Shown: piece after piece, positions 61,628-64,000 of the stretch | Layout of the letters: each line of letters opens with the position of its first letter | Numbering within the stretch: position 1 is the first letter of the stretch | Assembly: GCA_964304625.1 (NCBI GenBank) | Contig: OZ199840.1 | Coordinates: 5,580,001 to 5,644,000 of the forward strand | DNA length: 64,000 nucleotides | Direction: 5' to 3' | From: Kudoa neothunni | Lineage: Eukaryota > Cnidaria | Translations under genes and position numbers: made by a program | The notes under the pieces: model-generated | What the model saw: only the letters and a program-made list of their open reading frames with translations | The model's database searches: none | What the model was told of the DNA's origin: nothing

Positions 61628-62549
61628 GACTCTTTTGATTTTTAATAGTTATTTTCTTTTTTTGTTTAATTTGCTGAATCTAATGATGCAATTTGGGACG
61701 GATTGTGAGCCGGGAACCTTGACTTCTGTGATGTCGTATTTGAGTCGTCGATATTTGGAGTGTAAAAGTAGTCGTCAAAGGATTCCTGTATTGTACAAAA
61801 GTGCAGCAGAGTATGTGAGGGTGATGGCTAGAATTTGGGATTTCCAAAAGTTGACTGAGCCACTGGACAAGAATGGTAAGGCGAGATACAAACGTGCTCA
61901 AAACAGCAAGGAGAGGATACTTTTATCTATTGTTGAATGTCTTCAGAAAGATTTTGTTGAAGGTACTATGGATGCTGGATTAAAGGAACTGATAGACGAG
62001 GGAGGAAGAGTACAATTGACAGCGAATTTTAAATTTGTGTTGGAAGGATATGTTTCTATATCCAATCGTATCGTCGAACAAATCGACAAAACTGGATCGC
62101 CCACTATTTCTGAAGAGAATGAAGTGAATGTTGATACTTTAACTGTTACTAGTGAACCGATAATGGTGAATTCTGGTGAGAATGTGGACGCCGCCATTAT
62201 TGACGCGCACGCAATTCCGCATTAAATTTAAATAAAATTCAAAAAATCAGTGAAATTTTCAAGGTTTCCAATGAAAATTATCCAACTAATTCTCAAAATG
62301 ATGATTCTCAAAATTCCTGTTTTTGATTGAGAAGAGAAAACGCCCCTGTGTTCCTAGTGATGATGAATTTATTTGCACCCCAAAACGCAAGAAGTTTATT
62401 GAATCCGATGGACAGTCAACCGACTGTGAACAAAGAGAACCATCGAAAGTTCTCACTACACAAGATATTGAGGAATTTATCAAATCAACAAGACTTGAAA
62501 ATCCCGACAATTTGAGAAGTCTCTTCAAACTAGATTCTCCCGTTTTGAA
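61628..62549 (+). mobile_element. LINE copy 2, 5' portion only
   Basis: Nearly identical to 57439-58362, differing by two single-base deletions (near 62219 and 62323). Homology stops abruptly at 62549, within the N-terminal region. The missing part is the 3' side, the opposite of ordinary 5' truncation of LINEs, so a later deletion, insertion or recombination (or misassembly) must be involved. Confidence 0.95.
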
Positions 62550-64000
62550 TGTATCATTTCGATTAATTCAAGATCAGGATCTAAGTGTAGTGGGTTGCCC
62601 TAATTCATACATTTTTTATTTTTCGCATCTTCTGAATCAAAATTGAAGGGTAATACATAATAATATTTCATGAGAATAAAGTATTATCTTTCTTAAATTT
62701 TAATTGTATTGCATTTTTCATGTATGTACTTCTAATTCATAATTTTCAATTTTACTCGGAAACAAATGGTATAAAGGGGGAATACTGAATGAAAAGGAAG
62801 AAAAGAATCAAATGTTAGTACAGTCTGTCACCTAAGAAAGCTAAAACTATTGCAAAAAACACGATGACATAGAAAACATTGACCAACTGGCTGGAGCAAT
62901 TTGATCTGTTAGTGACCACTAATGAGAACGATCCTCGCACACAAAAAGTCGCAACTATTGATCAAAGTTGGAGATTTTAATGATAATTAGAGAGCGAATG
63001 GAATTTCAAAAAAATCCCGAATACTGTGAGTAGAAAACTTCCTTCGAGCTCGTTACGGGAAATATATGGACACGCACCTCAAACCGAAAAACTTCCGTAT
63101 TCGTATCCAACGATCTAGGAAGACTTATGAGGTATATATGGGCATTCCGCAATCAATCACTACGAAAGACGTTTCAGAAATGGATGAAACTGGTCTGAAC
63201 AGTTTGATAACGAATAAATTCGTCTCCAATGTTTAAAATATAGCCGTGAAAACATTCTGTTTTATTGACTATACAAATTTGATCGAATACACAACATCGA
63301 CTGCCAAAAGACATCATATGGCTCACGAAGGAGTTGTAGAGAGGGAAATCGAGCATATCGATTCAATAAGCACTTCCAAATATGAGTACGGTTGGTCCAG
63401 GACGGAGGACAGAGGTGATAAAGAAATCCCTCCAGTCAGTTGGTCACATCCAACCCCTTATTCAAGTTCCCCAACTTATGAGGGGTACAGCATCCCGATC
63501 TGTGGAACACGCTCGCTGTGACGTACACGCACAAGACGTTGCAACTACAATAGCCACGTGATATATAATAAAAATGGCAATGTCTATTGGCCCGTACAAA
63601 TTCGGTTTATTGTATTTTTGAATTACTCATTATTTAAAATGTATATTTTCGGATTGAAATGAACGTTTAAAAATTTAATTAAGTCTCATATTGATAAAAT
63701 TTTGATTTTACTTTCTTATAAAATTAAATTATGTATTCCTCACTTGATGGTATAATTATAAATCATTGAATACAATTGAGATGTTTCTACATTCACACCA
63801 ATAATAGAAACAATGGAATTGTTACATCCAAAATTTCTGATTATAGTAGGAGAAAAAGTGATTTTATTTCATATGTCTACGAGGAATGAATACCGAAAGG
63901 AATAACACAAGTCTAATAATATTATTGCTGAAAATAATTTCTTCTATATTGGAGTTTCATGTAACAGTTTTGAAGAATTAAAATTGAAACTTGAGGTAAT
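62550..64000. other. Flanking DNA with a possible old transposase scrap
   Basis: No confident gene is present. Plus-strand fragments around 63030-63230 (RARYGKYMDTHLKPKNF; KDVSEMDETGLNSL) resemble the '..MDETGL' block of pogo/Tigger transposases. They are broken by stops and too short for certainty. After 63540 the sequence is plain AT-rich. Confidence 0.4.

Noticed and set aside
63030-63230. MDETGL-type fragment as a pogo transposase
   Set aside because: It is only one weak motif among stops, with no terminal repeats found; kept as a note in the region entry.

Overview
The window looks like AT-rich nuclear DNA from a small animal. It contains an animal-type tRNA-Cys(GCA), RPL3, a PP2A catalytic subunit, CTR9, PRPF40, an ArfGAP2/3 homologue and a mucolipin (TRPML) channel. 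Introns are very short, mostly 40-60 nt with a few of 28-37 nt. This style, together with a Merlin transposon and a secreted Kunitz protein, would fit a reduced parasitic animal such as a myxozoan cnidarian, but the sequence alone does not prove it. All gene models here were built by hand from splice sites and codon phase. Every multi-exon model closes exactly in frame.

Layout. 1-1.4 kb: 3' end of a PP2A catalytic gene (+), a convergent 73-aa presequence-like protein (-) and a doubtful 40-aa ORF. 2-5.5 kb: decayed piggyBac transposase, transposon ends and a 64-aa spliced ORF. 6.3-8.2 kb: ArfGAP2/3 (-). 9.6-10.1 kb: 83-aa ORF (+). 11.0-14.6 kb: an unrecognised 874-aa type I membrane protein with an FN3-like domain (-). 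16.4-17.0 kb: mariner-like MITE. 17.7-24.2 kb: CTR9 (-, 19 exons). 24.7-26.8 kb: hAT-like and pogo-like elements. 27.7-29.8 kb: mucolipin (-). 30.2-30.6 kb: 90-aa winged-helix-like protein (+). 31.3-33.4 kb: doubtful CLPTM1-like membrane gene (-), overlapping a TTAA-bounded element. 33.4-38.0 kb: PRPF40 (-), whose 2.4-kb intron carries a 12-bp tandem array. 38-43.6 kb: transposon fossils ending with a Merlin element. 45.1-46.4 kb: five-domain Kunitz protein (+). 46.6-47.8 kb: decayed pogo/Tigger. 50.0-51.4 kb: RPL3 (+), convergent with a 64-aa gene. 52.6-56.1 kb: inverted repeat with 175-bp arms. 57.4-62.5 kb: intact tRNA-Cys followed by a RLE-type non-LTR retrotransposon and a second, 3'-truncated copy, each preceded by the 3' half of tRNA-Cys. 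62.5-64 kb: no confident gene.

The recognised genes are housekeeping functions (transcription elongation, splicing, translation, vesicle traffic, lysosomal channel, phosphatase) and do not form a pathway. The most unusual items are the tRNA-Cys-associated LINE tandem, the phase-1 Kunitz gene with pairwise cysteine loss, the unrecognised FN3 receptor, and several very small spliced genes that ordinary ORF calling misses.
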